DNA of 64,000 nt, taken from assembly GCA_000827205.1 (NCBI GenBank), contig KN832554.1, positions 2,838,690 through 2,902,689 of the forward strand, written 5' to 3'. How positions within the stretch are numbered: position 1 is the stretch's first letter; the number at the start of each line of letters is the position of its first letter. Source of the stretch: Plicaturopsis crispa FD-325 SS-3 (Eukaryota > Basidiomycota > Agaricomycetes > Amylocorticiales > Amylocorticiaceae). Below the pieces are notes generated by a model. That model did no database searches. It saw only the letters and a program-made list of their open reading frames with translations, and was not told the DNA's origin. The position numbers and the translations under genes are program-made. Shown here in pieces: positions 50,270 to 64,000 of this stretch.

Positions 50270-51348
50270 CAGTCCTTTCGGAAAACCTTGCCCGAGAGCC
50301 GATTCAAGAGTTTGAAAATTCAAAAATTCAAAAATTCACCGACGTCTGAATCTTGGCTCTTAGCGTCGTTTGCGACGCTCTCTCCCTCTAATATCAGCCC
50401 TGTCACTCTTCGTTTCATCTTGGCTTGCTCTGGGGACAAGAACGGCGCGAAACGACGCTCTTCAAATAGAGTAGGAGAGGAGTGACGCGCGTACCGCGCC
50501 TCGGCGCAGCAAGACCGTAACTAGCTGTCCCATTCGCGCCCAAAAAGACTCAAATCATCGGAAGACGGCCTACAGCAGGGATAGGATGCTAGTTCGGAGT
50601 TTGCGAGCGTGGACTAGTGACTGTGCCGGGGTATCCACGGTGCGTTACGGTGTGGCTGGTGGATCCCAGCGTTTTCGACCGTTATACTGACGCCTTCCGA
50701 GACATGCGTGATGCTGCACATCTACTTGACACCGCTGAGTGCTGATTACAGGCCACAGGGGACGTAGTAGGGTGTCTTGTCGCGGGTAAGCATACTCACT
50801 CTTGCCTCACGACACACTTCGCCAGCAGCTGCTACTTGCTCTTCGTCTCCGAGACTTTTGTACCGATTACTGCGAAAATAATATGTTTTTGTACAAGATA
50901 TAACGTATCAGAGTGCAATGATTTCGAGTCAAGTTCGGGGAGGTCTGCTACGAGTCGAGGAACAGCGCACGTACATGACCGGAAGGACGTACCACGCGAG
51001 CACCTCCCACTTATATAGCACCGCAAGTATCTCCTGCTACCCCTCCGAAGCCTTTGAAAGCCGCTGGGTAACATTCCTGCATTGGACGTAGCACCACTGC
51101 ATTGAATGGTGGAATCCTGAGTCGGTGTCGCTACAGTCGCGTCAAATATGCCGTAAAGAGCGTCGTTTCGCGCCGTTCTTGTCCCCAGAGCAAGCCAAGA
51201 TGAAACGAAGAGTGACAGGGCTGATATTAGAGGGAGAGAGCGTCGCAAACGACGCTAAGAGCCAAGATTCAGACGTCGGTGAATTTTTGAATTTTTGAAT
51301 TTTCAAACTCTTGAATCGGCTCTCGGGCAAGGTTTTCCGAAAGGACTG
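50270..51348. mobile_element. Non-autonomous DNA transposon with 193-bp inverted repeats, TA target site
   Basis: The left arm 50270-50462 begins cagtcctttcggaaaacctt and is matched by the reverse complement of 51156-51348, apparently without a difference. TA flanks both ends (50268-50269, 51349-50350 in the same register, i.e. 51349-51350), as expected for a Tc1/mariner-like TA insertion. The arms contain short repeats of aaaattc. The 693-bp interior has no open frame that resembles a transposase. Identical arms point to a recent insertion. The element lies in the upstream region of PXR1. Confidence 0.8.
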
Positions 51349-51546
51349 TAAATTCTTTGTCTCACGTGGACTGAGTGCCGCATTTGGCAGCTGAGTACGT
51401 TCCCCGACTCGACTCGGGTCCTCAACTCAAAACATACAACTACCAGCGTAGAGCAGATGCAGTATGGCAGACTTCAAATAATATCATTCGTTAATCGTGA
51501 TAAATAAATATAGGCTACGATGCAACAGGAAATTTGCCCAGAGTTT

Positions 51547-52495
51547 TCACGAGGCCGGAGCTCCCTTGGCCTCTTCCAGGAGCCGCACGAATGTGTTTCC
51601 AAATTTCTCTGCATCTCCAGGGAATCGTGCACTGACGTAGAAATGTGCAGGATCAATGACCACGAACGGCTTCGCGTTCAATACGCCTCCACTAGAGTAT
51701 TTAGATGGCGAGCTGAGAAGGCCTTGCACCTGTTGTGAACTCTGATCAGCAAATAAAAAGGGAAGGCACACAACGAGACGAACCTCATCAGCAGTATATT
51801 CAGGATACGTGCGGTAGTAGTCACCGAGAACGGCTGCTGTAGAATAATAAGCAGCCCTAGAAAACCACGCAAACATGAATACCACGTCTCCTAGGTAAAG
51901 CACTCGGCACGCACTTTTCCATATGAACGGGCAGCGTCGTCGTCTGCACATCCCACAACACGCTGTGCCCTTCCGCGTCCTTCACGCGCGCCAGTGCTAG
52001 AACGCCATGGCAAATGGCCGCAACGACCTTGCGCCTTGGTCCCGGGCCGTCGCGCTTGGTGAGCGGGAAGTATTTGACAAGATGGCTACGCAGAGAGGCC
52101 GATTCGAGGTACTGGCGCATGGGCTTGTCGTGCCCGCCAGGCAACAGCACACCGTCGTACGCGTCAAATGAGAATGCGGGGTCCGTCCAGGAGTGTGGTT
52201 TCTTCCATTCCGGTGTCGCGGTAAGCCGATGGTACAGCGCCCGAGCGGAGCCGGTCGCCCCCTGCAAGTAAAATGGTCAAAGCTGGTGGTCGATAGCCTA
52301 ACATGGGGGAAAGCAGCGTACGAGGATTGCGGCAAGAGGCCCCTTGATCATGCGAGGATCGCAGTGCGCCTCGACGCCCGTCTCCGTAGCGAATTCGACC
52401 TGTATGCCTTTTGAAACGAGGATACTCCAGGGCACGGCAATTTCTGTCGGGTCGCCTCCATTGTCGGATAGGACGATGAGGACTCGGGTGGACAT
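51547..52495 (-). CDS. DJ-1/PfpI (class I glutamine amidotransferase-like) protein
   Basis: About four exons on the minus strand, starting MSTRVLIVLSDNGGDPTEIA (52495) and ending LEEAKGAPAS (stop at 51547), roughly 240 aa. The DJ-1 signs are the acidic residue in DPTEIAVPW, the FDAYDGVLLPGGHDKPMRQY strand-loop, and the nucleophile elbow VAAICHGVLALAR with the reactive Cys. The final block FVVIDPAHFYVSARFPGDAE completes the fold. Hsp31/DJ-1-like members act as glyoxalase III, deglycase-type or stress-response proteins; which applies here is not clear. Exons join in frame with short GT-AG introns. Confidence 0.85.
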
Positions 52496-53125
52496 CGCGT
52501 TCGGAAGGTGTCGTTATTGTCGTGCAATGCGGGATCAGTCGGTGAAGAGAAATCGAGTGTACAGAGCTGATGATATATGTACACCTGCTAAGCAGGCTCG
52601 AGTGCTGGTGGGCAGTTGCACACTAGGACTGGCATTTGCATGGGTCGGCGTTGTGCTGGACGTTCGGCTCGTGATGAACTGATGGCATCCCTCCCCACTT
52701 GGTGCTGGACATCGGACCCACATGGGTCCTGGCACGTTGAGAGCAAGACCTGGATTGATTTCCGACTTACCGACGCAGACAGAGCAGACCCGCATCACAA
52801 AACCCCGGAGGGCGCGAGGAGGAGATTGGGGAGATGAAAACACGTTCATTTCCGCCGGCTCCCTATGTAAGTAGGTAAGTACAAGCTATGGTAACAGTAG
52901 GTGCAGAACCGAGCCACGGCGGTGTAGACGTGCCGATTACGCGCACAGGTATGGTTAGTTAGATAGACGACGGAGGGAGGGAGAATGATGGCGAGTCTGG
53001 AGAGCCAGGAGATGGGGGGCGATGGTATACAAGAACGGATATCGTTAGCAGCGAGCAGAGAACAAAAACCCAAAAGGAACCCAACGAGAACGGAAAACGA
53101 GAACTATAGCACACATACACACACG
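52496..53125. other. Intergenic region between the DJ-1 and noxR genes
   Basis: 630 bp that include the promoter of the DJ-1 gene and the 3' end of noxR. No gene or repeat is recognised. Confidence 0.4.
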
Positions 53126-55345
53126 CTAAGCATCCGTACACCAAATGACGAGTTTCCCTTCGGGCTTCCCGCGCGCGCTCTCGCGCGCCGTCTCGATAGC
53201 CATCTCGTAGTCCGAGTCGTCCCGCAAGGATACCTTCCCGCCGTCCTCGTCCGTGAACTTGAGGTCCATCGTACGCGGGGTCTTCCCGAACTTCGACGTC
53301 ACCTTCTCGAGGAACTCGTCGAACGGCGTCTCCGGCGTCAACGCCATGCCACGCACATCGTCCTGGTAGTGCAACTGTATTTCACGAGGGTCAGTGTTCC
53401 GTATACCCAACTGCGCTAGCCCTACGCACCTTGACACGGATCTTGATCAGCTCAAATGGCCCGTCCTCGTACTCCCCGCTGACGTAGCCCTCCTCCTCCT
53501 CCTCATACCCGCTCGCCAGCCGGCTCGGCGCCCGCGTCGTGCGCCGCGTGACTTTCCGCCGCAGCGACCCACCGCCATACGACGACGGTGAATACGAGGA
53601 GGGAGGCCCGCCGCGTGACGGCTGCCGTGCAGGCGGGTACGCAGGATTCGCGTTCGCACGCGCCCACGCGCCGACGCGGTCGGGTTTGCCGCCCTCTGGC
53701 GCGGCAGTGGGGAGCGGTGGCGGAGGCTCGTCGTTGTACGCGTCGAGATAATCGTCGTAGATTTCGGTAAGTCGGCTGTTCCCACCCTGGGGCGCAGTAG
53801 GTGATACTTCTAGAGGCGCAAACTAGATAAGTTGCGGCTTTTCGTGATGAAGAAAAGATGGGCATACCTTTCGCGGGTGGTGGCGGCGCCGCGTTGGGTT
53901 TCCGCACGCTCAGGCCGCGCGTCGGCCCACCCATTCCTACCCCTGTATTGCTCCTGCCTAGCCCTGGACCACGCGTAGGTGATGTTGCATCCGCAGAGGG
54001 CGGGCCACCAGGAGACAGTCCGGCGATACGCTCGCGCGCATTGGCAGGTACATTGAGTGTCGTCTTCGAACGCTCCAGGCCACCGGCAGGTCGTACAGGC
54101 GCATCATCGTCACGGCCTCCTGCTGGGCTAGTTAGTATGAGACTCCGAGCGCGTAACCGCGGGACGCACTGTTGTAGGTCGCTGGTGTTGTCTGGCTTCG
54201 GCTCAAGTCCGCGCCTGGGTCGGAGACGGTGTTGCTCCGGCTGAGTGCACCACCGTCCCCGCCTTCGACGAACGCACCTGAGGGCGATATGCCCTGCTTC
54301 AGGCGCGTGACACCTGTGAAGGTCGTGTAGACGTCGTTCGAGTCGGACGCGGCAACGAGGCGCGCCTTGCCCATGTAGTCTTTCGCCTTGGAGTTCTTCA
54401 ATTTGTTCTCCGACGGACGATATAGCACGCCGACGGGCTGTGTGTAACATGTAAGAAATATAGCGGTGGTTCTGCGGTGAGAAAAAGATACGCACAATGC
54501 TGAATACCGTGTATCCCTCTCCACGATCTTGAATCGCGTCGTCTATCACGTTGTGCTCTTCCGTCGCTTTCTCCCGCCGTGCCTCCTCCATATCTGCCAA
54601 GCCGGCCTATGCACGGAAGGGGGTTAGTACGCGCCGAGATGACGTCCATAAGCAGAATAGTACGTGCCTGCGTATTTCCAAGATAAATTTGCGCTAGGCC
54701 TTTGTTGAATAGCACCTCTGCTGAGAAGAGCTTAAACTTGAGCCCAAGTTGCTCGTAGTTTCTACAATGAGAAGTGCGTGAGCGGTATTCGGACAAAGGC
54801 TTGGCACAAGGGAGGCATGACTGCGGGAAATAGAAATGCTCACATCGCCTGATTTCCTCTGAGATATAGCAGTGCCTCTTCAAAGTCCTTCAACGCGAGC
54901 TCGTACCGCGCGAGCAGGAAATTTGACACGCCGCATTGAAAGTATCTGGGCAGCAGAGTGAGCTCCTTCATCGATAAAGCAAAAAGAAAATGGCCACGCA
55001 CGCAACGGCTAGATATTGGTCCAATCTAGTTGCCTCTATGAATTGCTCGACAGCGGCCTCATGCTCGCCGAGAGTTGCGTAGATAAGGCCGATATTGCAA
55101 AGGATTTTAGAGGCATCTGCGATCCGCTGTGAAGAAAGGAATCGTTTGTTAGCACCTCAAGTCAAGCACCCCGTGAACCGGATTGAATAGAGTCGGCGGT
55201 GAGGCCCCGTGGAGTATGCGCAAGTCCAAGCGTGGTATATAGCGACGAAACGTACCGAGAACAGATCGAGAGCCTTCTCAAAGTCCTCCTCGTCGTACGC
55301 CTTGAGTGCGGCAGCCCATGTGTCGAGTTCAGCCTTCAGCGACAT
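53126..55345 (-). CDS. noxR: NADPH oxidase regulator NoxR (p67phox-like; TPR and PB1)
   Basis: A multi-exon gene on the minus strand from MSLKAELDTWAAALKAYDEE (55345) to GKLVIWCTDA (stop at 53126). The first half is four TPR motifs, for example DFEKALDLFS, ILCNIGLIYATLGEHEAAVE, YFQCGVSNFLLARYELALKD and FKLFSAEVLFNKGLAQIYLG. It continues with the activation-domain-like segment PVGVLYRPSENKLKNSKAKD, where mammalian p67phox contacts the oxidase. The middle is disordered and Ser/Pro/Gly-rich. The C-terminus is a PB1 domain (IKIRVKLHYQDDVRGMALTP, KFTDEDGGKVSLRDDSDYEM). NoxR is brought to the membrane by Rac and switches on NoxA/NoxB to make superoxide in hyphal tips and fruiting tissue. Fungal NoxR lacks the SH3 domains of the animal protein, as here. 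Confidence 0.88.
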
Positions 55346-57205
55346 GTACTGTGGTGTTTATGAGCGTTAAGTGGTCGTGTGTGCGATATAGTGGTGTGGT
55401 AGGGTGGTAGGCAGGGTCGTTTGGAGAGATTAGATTATGTAGTGAGTGCGAGCGGGAGGGTGCGTTCCAGACGCTGCCTAAGATGGATCTAGAGAAAAGT
55501 CGAAGGGAAAGACGGTGAGACCAGCTGCGAGACGGCGAAGAAAGGAAGAAAGAAAGGAATGAAAGAGAGAGAGAACGCACAGGGAAAGACGCTAACAAGT
55601 ATACGGCGTGGCAGTGAGACGGTGTATATATTTGCTGGAGTTGTTATGCACCGGGCAAGCCGCCGCGGCGCCGGTGTCCAAGTTCGCCGCAGCAATTTTT
55701 GCCTTTCAAACATCTCTTCATCACACAAGGGGTCCATCACTATGGCGATGCCTCTTGCAACGCCTGCACTCGACGCTCTCGACTGCGGTCCACGACGGCT
55801 GTGAACAGCGATGGAGCTAAGTTTGGACAGCCCTGGACTTTCAAATCCCAGCACAACATCCGCATCTCTCGCAGGGAGCACCACCGAGCTCGACGTATAA
55901 GTACCTCCTCCTGATTAATGCTTTCGTCGAGCTGCTTGCCCGATTTTCGCATACAATCCACGTTCCAAACAATCGGGTCGTATCAACGCTCAGCACGGTC
56001 GAGACTGCAGCCAGGAGCCTCGACTCGAAGCGCACGAACCTCGAGGGCAAACACTCCGCCTTGGCATCGCGCGAGGATGCAAGGTCTGCAGGGTTTCGTT
56101 GCAAATGAAAGATATTGGCTCCATGGGAAAAGGTGTGCACATTGACTGACTTACACGTTGTCAGCATGACGCCAGTCCATCGCGTCGTACTTCAAGCTTC
56201 AAAGCTTCAATCTCGCATTATCGCGTCCCTCAACCTCATGAGTCATACCATCATCCGACTATGCACTAGGCGGCCGTGTCACTAAATACTGCCCCACCCC
56301 GCTTCAATTGCGCACCATTTCGAGACTGATCCCCCAACGCATATGAGATGTACGCCTGGACACTTCAAACGGGTCGCCCAAGAGAATAGTGCGTCGCCCA
56401 GTCCAGAAATCCACCCGTCGGTCCTGTCGCAGTAACGGTCTCATTGCTCGGCGCCGGGATCATAATGCTGTGCCCCCATGGCCGCCAAGCTCTCAACACC
56501 TCGACAGGCCATGCCTGTCTCGGCAGTGTGTACAACTTGTGCATGCAGGCGACCCCGTTATGCGGCCTATGTCCACAGGTGCATCTCAATTGTAGATTGT
56601 GTGTCTGACTCTTCACGTACGAGCCGTCTGGGTTATTTGTCCAGAACAAAATTACCGCTGCCTGGTGCAGGTGTAACAAAAATTGTGCTTCGTACATGCA
56701 ATGTAAATTACTATCAGATAAAAGTGAAAGAAAATCAAATCCTGCTCGACATTTTGTCATGACTCCTACAGCAGCCAGCTTGCACTGTGCAGGCTTGCCT
56801 CCTAACTTTTACTACGCGCTTGGCCATCGCGTCCTCTCGAGCAACTCCCTGGACTCCCCCGTCCGAAACCTTTACTGCACAAGAAGCCCGACAATAATAG
56901 CCGCCTGGGGTAAGCATAACGCTTCTACGATGTCGTCGGTGATGAACTCTGTCTTGCTTGATATCTCACGAAGATGTTTCTAGTTATACATACAGTACCT
57001 CTCGCTGTCGTCCGAGTCAGTGCATATCGCGTCCGTCGTCCGATATAAACTAGCCGCTGGAGTAGCCGCCCACAGTAAGCAATCCTCTTCTACAGTGATC
57101 AGATCCCACGACGCTGCACATAAATACTTACCGTCTCACAGCTTGACGATTCGCTCTTCCTCGCACACCGCTAGCAGGTCCCCCCCACGAGTCCTTCTCA
57201 CTACC
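55346..57205. other. Long intergenic region between noxR and TRP1
   Basis: About 1.86 kb with only short open frames on both strands that do not resemble known proteins and do not link through good splice sites. It must include the divergent promoters of noxR and TRP1. A TGACTC (56760-56765), the core of Gcn4/CpcA sites that control amino-acid genes, lies about 440 bp before TRP1, and an A/T-rich cataaata at 57118 could be its TATA element. Both calls are weak. Confidence 0.35.
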
Positions 57206-59590
57206 ATGACTGTCCCGTTCACGCTCCCGCCGAATTTGACCGGCCACATCGATGTCCTCATGATCGACAATTTCGACTCTTTCACCTGGAATCTTTACCA
57301 ACAGCTTTCCCTCCTTGGCGCACGCGTTACCGTCATAAGAAACGACGCGATCCCCGCACATGCCCTGCGCCACCTCCAGATCACCTCCCTAATCGTCTCC
57401 CCCGGTCCTGGGCATCCGCAGACGGATTCTGGCATTTCTCGTGACGCCATCAAATTTTTCACGGGCAAGGTGCCCATCCTTGGCGTTTGCATGGGCTTGG
57501 AGTGTCTTGTCGACGTTTTTGGCGGCTCTATTAGGTGTGTTTTCATTTTGCGCACTCAATCAGTATCCTAATGCACACGCAGCTATGCTGGCGAGATTAT
57601 GCACGGCAAAACTTCGCGCATCCGCCATGACGCTCGGGGCATCTTCAACAACGTGCCTCAGCTCTTCGAGTCCACGCGCTATCACTCCCTCTCTGCGTCT
57701 GCAGCTACACTACCCGCGGTCCTGCAGGTCACTGCGACCTCTGCAGATAGCGGCGTCATCATGGGCGTGCGCCACCGTACATACACGCTCGAGTCCGTCC
57801 AGTATCACCCGGAGAGTATCCTCTCCGAATCCGGCGACGCGACCCTCCGCAACTTCCTCTCATTGCGCGGTGGCACGTGGGAGGAGAACCCCTCCTCGCG
57901 CGTACTCGACGTTACGCTTCCCCCCTTCCCTATCCAAATTCTTGACACCGAACAGAGACAATCTGCAGCCAAAATCCCCTCGATCCTCGAGAAAATTTAC
58001 GCCCAACGGCTTAAGGATGTCGAGGTCGCCAAAGCCACACCAGGAACAACACCAGCCGATCTTGCGGCGCTCCTCGCCATGCACCTCGCCCCTCCGCCCG
58101 TTGCCCTCCTCCCACGGCTAAAAACACACCAAGGCCCCGCGCTGATGGCCGAAATCAAGCGCGCGTCGCCGTCAAAAGGGGCTATCGCCCTCAACGCAAA
58201 CGCCGCACAGCAGGCGCTGACGTACGCCCTTGCGGGTGCGTCGGTCATCTCCGTGCTCACAGAACCCACCTGGTTCAAGGGCTCCCTGCTCGACATGCGC
58301 CTCGCGCGCCAGGCGATCGACGCCCTCCCGCACCGCCCGGCCGTGCTGCGCAAGGACTTCATTCTGGACGAGTACCAGATCGCGGAGGCGCGCCTGCACG
58401 GGGCGGACACCGTCCTGCTCATTGTCGCGATGCTGCCCCCGAAACGCCTCGCGGCCCTGTACGCGTACTCGGTCTCGCTCGGCATGGAGCCGCTCGTGGA
58501 GGTGAACAACGCCGCGGAGATGGAGCGCGCGCTCGGGCTCGGCGCTAAGGTCATCGGCGTGAACAACCGCAACCTGCATGACTTTGAGGTCGATATGGGC
58601 ACGACGTCGCGCCTCGCGGATATGGTACGCGAGGCCGATGTCGTCCTGTGCGCCCTCTCCGGCATCTCTGCACCCGCGGATGTGGCACAGTACGCGGCGC
58701 AGGGAGTTGGTGCGGTCCTCGTTGGCGAAGCTCTCATGCGTGCCCCGGACACACGCGCGTTCATTCGCGAGCTTCTCTCCTGGCCCACACCCCCTCCTAC
58801 GGCTCTCCCGGACGACGAGCCCCCGCTCGTCAAAATCTGCGGCATACGCAATGGCGAGGAGGCGGCGGCTGCGACCGATGCAGGCGCAGATATGCTAGGG
58901 CTCATGTTCGTGCCCACAAGCAAACGGTGCATCTCCATCGACTTCGCCGGCCGCATGGCTGCCGCCCTCCGGTCTTCGCGCCCCCTCCGCACCAAGCCCG
59001 TCGCACCATTCGACGCTGGCCGCGGTGATGTCCCGTGGTTCACCGCACACGCACGGCGCCTGAGCGCGACGCCGACCCGCCCGCTCCTCGTCGGCGTGTT
59101 CCAGGACCAGCCGCTGTCGGAGATCCTCGATGCCGTCGCCACCGCGCAGCTCGACCTCGTGCAGCTGCATGGGTCTGAGCCGGTCGAGTGGGCGAAGCAC
59201 ATCCCCGTGCCCGTCATCCGTGCATTCCACGTCGACGCTGCGGGGCGCGGGCTCGAGGGGCTCACGCGGCCGGGGCTGAACGCGTTCGTGCTTCTGGATG
59301 CGGTGCGGCCAGATGGGCTGAGTGGGGGCAGCGGGAAGGTCGTTGACTGGGAGCTGGCGAAGGGCGTGGTCGATGCGGGGGAGCTATTCCGAGGGGCGGG
59401 CTCGAGTGGCGAGACGGCGAGGATGCCGATCATGCTCGCGGGTGGGCTGACTCCCGACAACGTGAGGGAGGCCGTGGAGCGCGTGCGTCCGTGGGCGGTG
59501 GATGTTAGCGGTGGTGTAGAGACTGAGGATGGGAGTGCGAAGGATATTGAAAAGCTGCAGGCGTTCATTCGCGCTGTCAAAGGCCAGTAA
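57206..59590 (+). CDS. TRP1: Trifunctional tryptophan biosynthesis protein (anthranilate synthase II / IGPS / PRAI)
   Basis: Two exons (57206-57534 and 57583-59590; 48-bp intron) encode 778 aa. Domain 1 (about residues 15-220) is the glutamine amidotransferase subunit of anthranilate synthase, with DNFDSFTWNLYQQL, the SPGPGHP loop, the nucleophile Cys in ILGVCMGLECLVDVFGG and the His-Glu pair in VQYHPESI. Domain 2 (about 255-520) is indole-3-glycerol-phosphate synthase: LMAEIKRASPSKG, VLRKDFILDEYQI, IGVNNRNLHDFEVD. Domain 3 (about 535-778) is phosphoribosyl-anthranilate isomerase: VKICGIRNGEEA, LMFVPTSKRCI, MLAGGLTPDNV, DVSGGVETEDG. The three-way fusion in this order is the standard fungal arrangement. 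The start MTVPFTLPPNLTGHIDVLMI is preferred over an upstream in-frame ATG because the domain follows at once. Confidence 0.97.
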
Positions 59591-59962
59591 ACGGTTGGAT
59601 GGGCGTGTATTCCGTTGTAGTCGTGGCGTATATCTAATTTCTTCGGGGGTGGATACAAATTGTCTGAGTAGTACTTTATCTTTGGTCGTCGTGTCTGCTT
59701 TGCGAGTCGTGTATCTACAATATATCTCTATCCACCATGAATTTTGCTTACTGTTGTAATTCATGGTGGGAACACTGTGGCCTGGTCCAGGGATAGTATG
59801 ACATTTCGTACATGCATGTCATCCTTCCTGAAGAGTGGAGACGAGATGGATCGAGTTACTTCGAGTACACTGCAAAACTTTAACAACTACTCAACCAAGC
59901 ACAACGTCGGTGGCAAATCCCGACCCACGGGGTGAGAGGGGGAGAAAAAGAACCTAAAACAT

Positions 59963-60067
59963 AGGCCTTACCAGGGTTCGAACCTGGGTCACCCGGATAT
60001 TTCGGACTTGGCTGGAGAGTCAAGTATCCTCAAAACCGAGGGTGATAAACCACTACACTATAAGGCC
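59963..60067 (-). tRNA. tRNA-Gln (UUG) with an anticodon-loop intron
   Basis: On the minus strand the acceptor arm GGCCTTA pairs with TAAGGCC. The D-arm is GTGTAGTGGTTTATCAC and the T-arm is CCAGG-TTCGAAC-CCTGG. The anticodon loop TTTTGA... gives UUG after CTCGG, which pairs with CCGGG when about 33 bases are removed after position 37, the normal place for nuclear tRNA introns. The body resembles yeast tRNA-Gln. It sits between TRP1 and the MAP kinase gene. Confidence 0.9.
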
Positions 60068-60239
60068 ATGGGGACACGGAGCAGTGTAGAGAGTATAGCA
60101 AGCTCACTCATATCATAGGCCCATCCACTGCATTTCGTTGCTGTGTTTCACTTCTTTTTAAATAAATTGCTTTACAGCCGTGATCTGCCCTTCGACCAGG
60201 ACTCTCTGCACTGTCCATAATATCGCAAGAGTTGGCACC

Positions 60240-62118
<1,879 letters not shown>

Positions 62119-62582
62119 GTGGGCCTCATGTGTGTGATCTAAGGTGGACAAGGAGGACGCGAATATAGGTGTACCAACGGACGAAAGAAAATCTCAGAAA
62201 CAGCAGGAACGTATAACGATTGTTGTTTGTAGAACGCGTATGTAAAACACTGACTGCCAGGTATACCGTATAGCAATGTTTGTTTGTTTTAGGGCTCCAC
62301 CGCTGCTCCACCCCCACAATAAACCATGCTGGCTCGCCGGCACCCGTTACTTATCGACTTCATCTTCCGCGCGCACTCCGGTCACGTTGACGAGGACGCG
62401 GTCCGGATATCTATTTAATGATCCTGTGTTCAGCTAAGTTCATGAGTCCAGAACCCTCTCTTTATCCCACCACTTCGCACAGACTTTGCGCAGACAAGTG
62501 CAGAGCCAGTTCTCTGTGCAAACGATCTTGATCTTTCTCTGATCGATAGGTGCACTGATTGGTTCCAATCGCCTCGGAGATT
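62119..62582. other. Intergenic region between MPK1 and the aldo/keto reductase gene
   Basis: 464 bp without a recognised gene or repeat. Confidence 0.4.
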
Positions 62583-64000
62583 ATGGCTCCCGAAGTTCCT
62601 TACAAGGTGCTCAACGACGGGACAAAGATCCCATGTATAGGGATGGGGTGAGTGTCCATCTAATGCTCTGGTTGTACCAGAAGGCTTACACCGCGTCTTC
62701 GCAGATGCTGGATGGGGTCTCCGGGCGGAGGCGTCCTAGTCCATGAGATGTGCAGAAAGGCGCTCAAGGTGTGTATGCCATCCTCATGTCGCGTCAAATG
62801 CTGACGCGTTTCTACACAGAACGGATATCGACATTTCGATACGGTGCGACATATTATTTTCCGTGTTGTCCGCCAAGCGTTCTCGTTTGTTCAACATTTG
62901 CAAATCCTTATAGGCGGCTGGATACAGTATGCGCATTGCCGCTGACTACGCTGGGCCTGACTGAATTTCAAATTTCGTAGGCAATGAGGAGCACGTTGGT
63001 GCTGCTATACGCGAGTCCGGGATCCCTCGAGAAGAGATTTTCATCACAACAAAACTACCGTACGTGCTCGCCTCTTGACATGTTTGAGTGAACTAACCTA
63101 TATGATTCAGGCAAGAGTGCCATGATAGTGTCCAAGAGTCTTTCGAACGATCCCTCAAGAACCTCGACTGCGGTTACATTGATTTGTATCTCATGCATTG
63201 GCCGCAGGCTTACAAGGACGGTGTGTTCCACAGTTTACAATCTCTCTTGACTCCAATATACCTTACGTCTGGTTTCACCCCTCCAATGAAGGGAAAACGA
63301 TTGGTCCGGATGAGCACCCCACTTTCATTGACACTTGGAAAGACATGGAGAAGCTTCTGTTGACGGGTACTTATTTCCTCTCCTTGTCGTACACATCATC
63401 GGTCTATCTCAACTGAGAGCATGAACGCAACTAGGCAAGGTCAAATCCATCGGGGTGTCGAACTTTTCAATCAAGACCCTCACGCGGCTTCTCCCTCACT
63501 GCACTGTTGTGCCCGCTACAAATCAAGTCGAGCTACAGCCTTGCCTCCCGCAAGAAGACCTCGTGGCATTTTGTGCGGAGAAGGGAATCGTGCTCACGGC
63601 CTACTCGCCGCTGGGTCAAGGTATGGATTATTCGTGATACTTAAAGATCTGTCGCCTAATCATGCGGTCCGCAGGTAACGGTCTCGTAGACGAGCCTGTG
63701 ATCAAGAGTATCGCAGAAAAGTCGAACGCTACACCGGGCCAAGTTCTGCTCGCCTGGGGCGTTCAGCGCGGGACGGTCGTCATCCCTAAGAGCGCGAATG
63801 AGCAGCGCATGATTGACAATATTACGGTACCGTATCTCCATCATACCCGAGTTCCAACCCTCACTAAACATGCATCTTCCCAGCTCATCACCCTGTCCGA
63901 CGAGGATATGGCTACCCTCAATGCCCTGCACAAGAAACCCGGGATGCACAAGTCATTTTTGTGGTACCACGTCGATGGTGGTGTATTCGGCTGGACGTAC
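62583..64000 (+). CDS. Aldo/keto reductase, 3' end beyond the window
   Basis: Starts [20 protein letters not shown] at 62583 and runs to the end of the window through about seven short introns. The AKR motifs are GYRHFDTAAGYGNEEHVG (catalytic Asp and Tyr), IFITTKLP (catalytic Lys), [14 protein letters not shown] (catalytic His), [55 protein letters not shown] and [16 protein letters not shown] (cofactor loop). The last visible residues are [20 protein letters not shown], close to the normal C-terminus. The protein probably reduces aldehydes or ketones with NADPH. Substrate is open. Confidence 0.9.

Noticed and set aside
50832-51248. A 138-codon minus-strand frame inside the TA-flanked transposon as a transposase
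   Set aside because: Too short, overlaps one inverted arm, and lacks any catalytic D-D-E/D pattern.
53503-54600. A 365-codon minus-strand frame
   Set aside because: It only joins noxR exons and introns in other frames; the noxR reading with TPR and PB1 domains explains the region.
55489-56760. Chain of short minus-strand frames upstream of noxR as a possible gene
   Set aside because: The pieces do not join through good splice sites and show no recognisable domain; kept as intergenic.
57997-59658. A 553-codon open frame on the minus strand
   Set aside because: It is fully antisense to TRP1, whose GC-rich codons keep the opposite strand open; the peptide is low-complexity Ser/Arg/Ala and has no domain.

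Overview
The window is nuclear DNA from a filamentous basidiomycete, most likely an agaricomycete. The evidence is many short introns (about 45-70 bp, mostly GT-AG) in almost every gene, a fused three-domain TRP1, a cell-wall-integrity MAP kinase with a TEY lip, a NoxR regulator with TPR and PB1 domains, RlpA-like secreted proteins of the mushroom type, and a family of F-box-like proteins typical of Agaricomycetes. No species can be named from the sequence alone.

Layout. 1-3.2 kb: the tail of a 2-hydroxyacid dehydrogenase and an intact Dal5-like MFS permease. 4.3-32.2 kb: an accessory region with six paralogous F-box-like genes (three on each strand, in two sequence groups) and two secreted double-psi beta-barrel genes that lie on the arms of a large inverted duplication (about 6.0-9.4 kb and 19.0-21.1 kb). 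One arm carries a young 1.39-kb LTR-type miniature element (TRIM); the other arm keeps the empty target site. Conserved genes are set among the repeats: cornichon/ERV14, an RRM-RGG protein, a predicted four-TM membrane protein, a GT61 glycosyltransferase, a ten-finger TFIIIA and an unrecognised 415-aa protein.

32.8-43.4 kb: a DHA1-type MFS transporter, a Mutator-like terminal-inverted-repeat element containing an assembly gap, a Drs2-type phospholipid flippase and a divergent kinase-like gene. 43.8-64 kb: a flavin-dependent halogenase, a possible SGNH-like membrane protein, a PinX1/Pxr1 G-patch protein with a 1.08-kb inverted-repeat transposon directly upstream, a DJ-1/PfpI protein, NoxR, TRP1, an intron-containing tRNA-Gln, the Slt2/Mpk1 MAP kinase and an aldo/keto reductase cut by the window edge.

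Functionally this is a mixture of housekeeping genes (tryptophan synthesis, secretory-pathway sorting, lipid asymmetry, Pol III transcription, ribosome/telomere biology, cell-wall and ROS signalling) and a fast-changing stretch of F-box and small secreted genes reshaped by duplication, inversion and several transposon types. There is no sign of a biosynthetic cluster around the halogenase. Splice sites were read by eye and have not been tested by RNA data.
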